15,678 nucleotides of DNA from contig JADGIF010000184.1 in the NCBI GenBank assembly GCA_018985225.1, positions 1 to 15,678 on the forward strand, given 5' to 3'. Below the pieces are notes generated by a model. It was given only the letters and a program-made list of their open reading frames with translations. It ran no database searches and was not told the DNA's origin. This document shows, one piece after another, positions 15,607 through 15,678 of the stretch. The stretch's first letter is position 1. Each line of letters opens with the position of its first letter. The DNA is from Amoeboradix gromovi. Its lineage: Eukaryota; Sanchytriomycota; Sanchytriomycetes; Sanchytriales; Sanchytriaceae. A program made the translations under genes and the position numbers.

Positions 15607-15678
15607 ATATTTCTTCACCTAGGCAATAGGCGAAACTACATTATCAGTGATCCTTTGTTGCCAACCTGGTCTCTCACC
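15607..15678. other. Window edge, nothing recognised
   Basis: There are 72 bases after the foldback with no supported feature. Confidence 0.4.

Overview
The window is nuclear DNA from a eukaryote with a very compact, AT-rich genome. Recognisable genes are TCTP, ribosomal proteins eL37 and eS24, coactosin, V-ATPase catalytic subunit A and c-Myc-binding protein (MYCBP). Coactosin with MYCBP suggests an opisthokont or amoebozoan relative. Gaps between host genes are often only tens of bases (60, 26 and 44 bp). In seven of eight host genes AATAAA overlaps the stop codon or lies 2-3 nt after it. Several reading frames are joined cleanly by candidate spliceosomal introns of only 19-28 nt. Introns this short are known in dicyemid mesozoans, some ciliates and nucleomorphs. 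A dicyemid-like compact metazoan is my best guess, but it is inference only.

Layout. 1-4600 is a dense host block: the 3' end of an unknown gene (+), TCTP (-), eL37 (+), coactosin (+), a leucine-rich-repeat (LRR) single-pass membrane protein (-) and eS24 (+). 4604-5989 has no recognisable gene; it holds an 11-bp-arm palindrome and a 112-bp tandem duplication. 5990-9246 looks like a mobile element. Its ends are inverted GGGACACC-type repeats with several internal copies of an AAATATAAAAACTAGACTAACT motif. It carries two convergent genes: a small membrane protein (+) with a 21-nt candidate intron, and a broken RNase H-fold transposase-like gene of the DUF7869 type (-).

9268-10678 is a Crinkler-like (CR) gene joining a ubiquitin-like header, a PD-(D/E)XK nuclease-like domain and a kinase domain. 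It starts 22 bp outside the element's outermost repeat and is interrupted by a frame change and a TGA. 10675-11184 holds decayed coding remnants, including a coiled-coil tail. 11295-15188 is a second host block, all on the minus strand: a Ser/Gln-rich disordered protein, MYCBP and V-ATPase A, the last two only 44 bp apart. 15455-15607 holds more copies of the element-end motif, including an 83-bp foldback miniature element.

The strongest new observations are the micro-introns, the stop codons merged with poly(A) signals, the AG|G acceptor-like sites 3-6 nt before four start codons (possible spliced-leader trans-splicing, with MYCBP-ATP6V1A as a possible operon), and the repeat-bounded element with its membrane-protein passenger.
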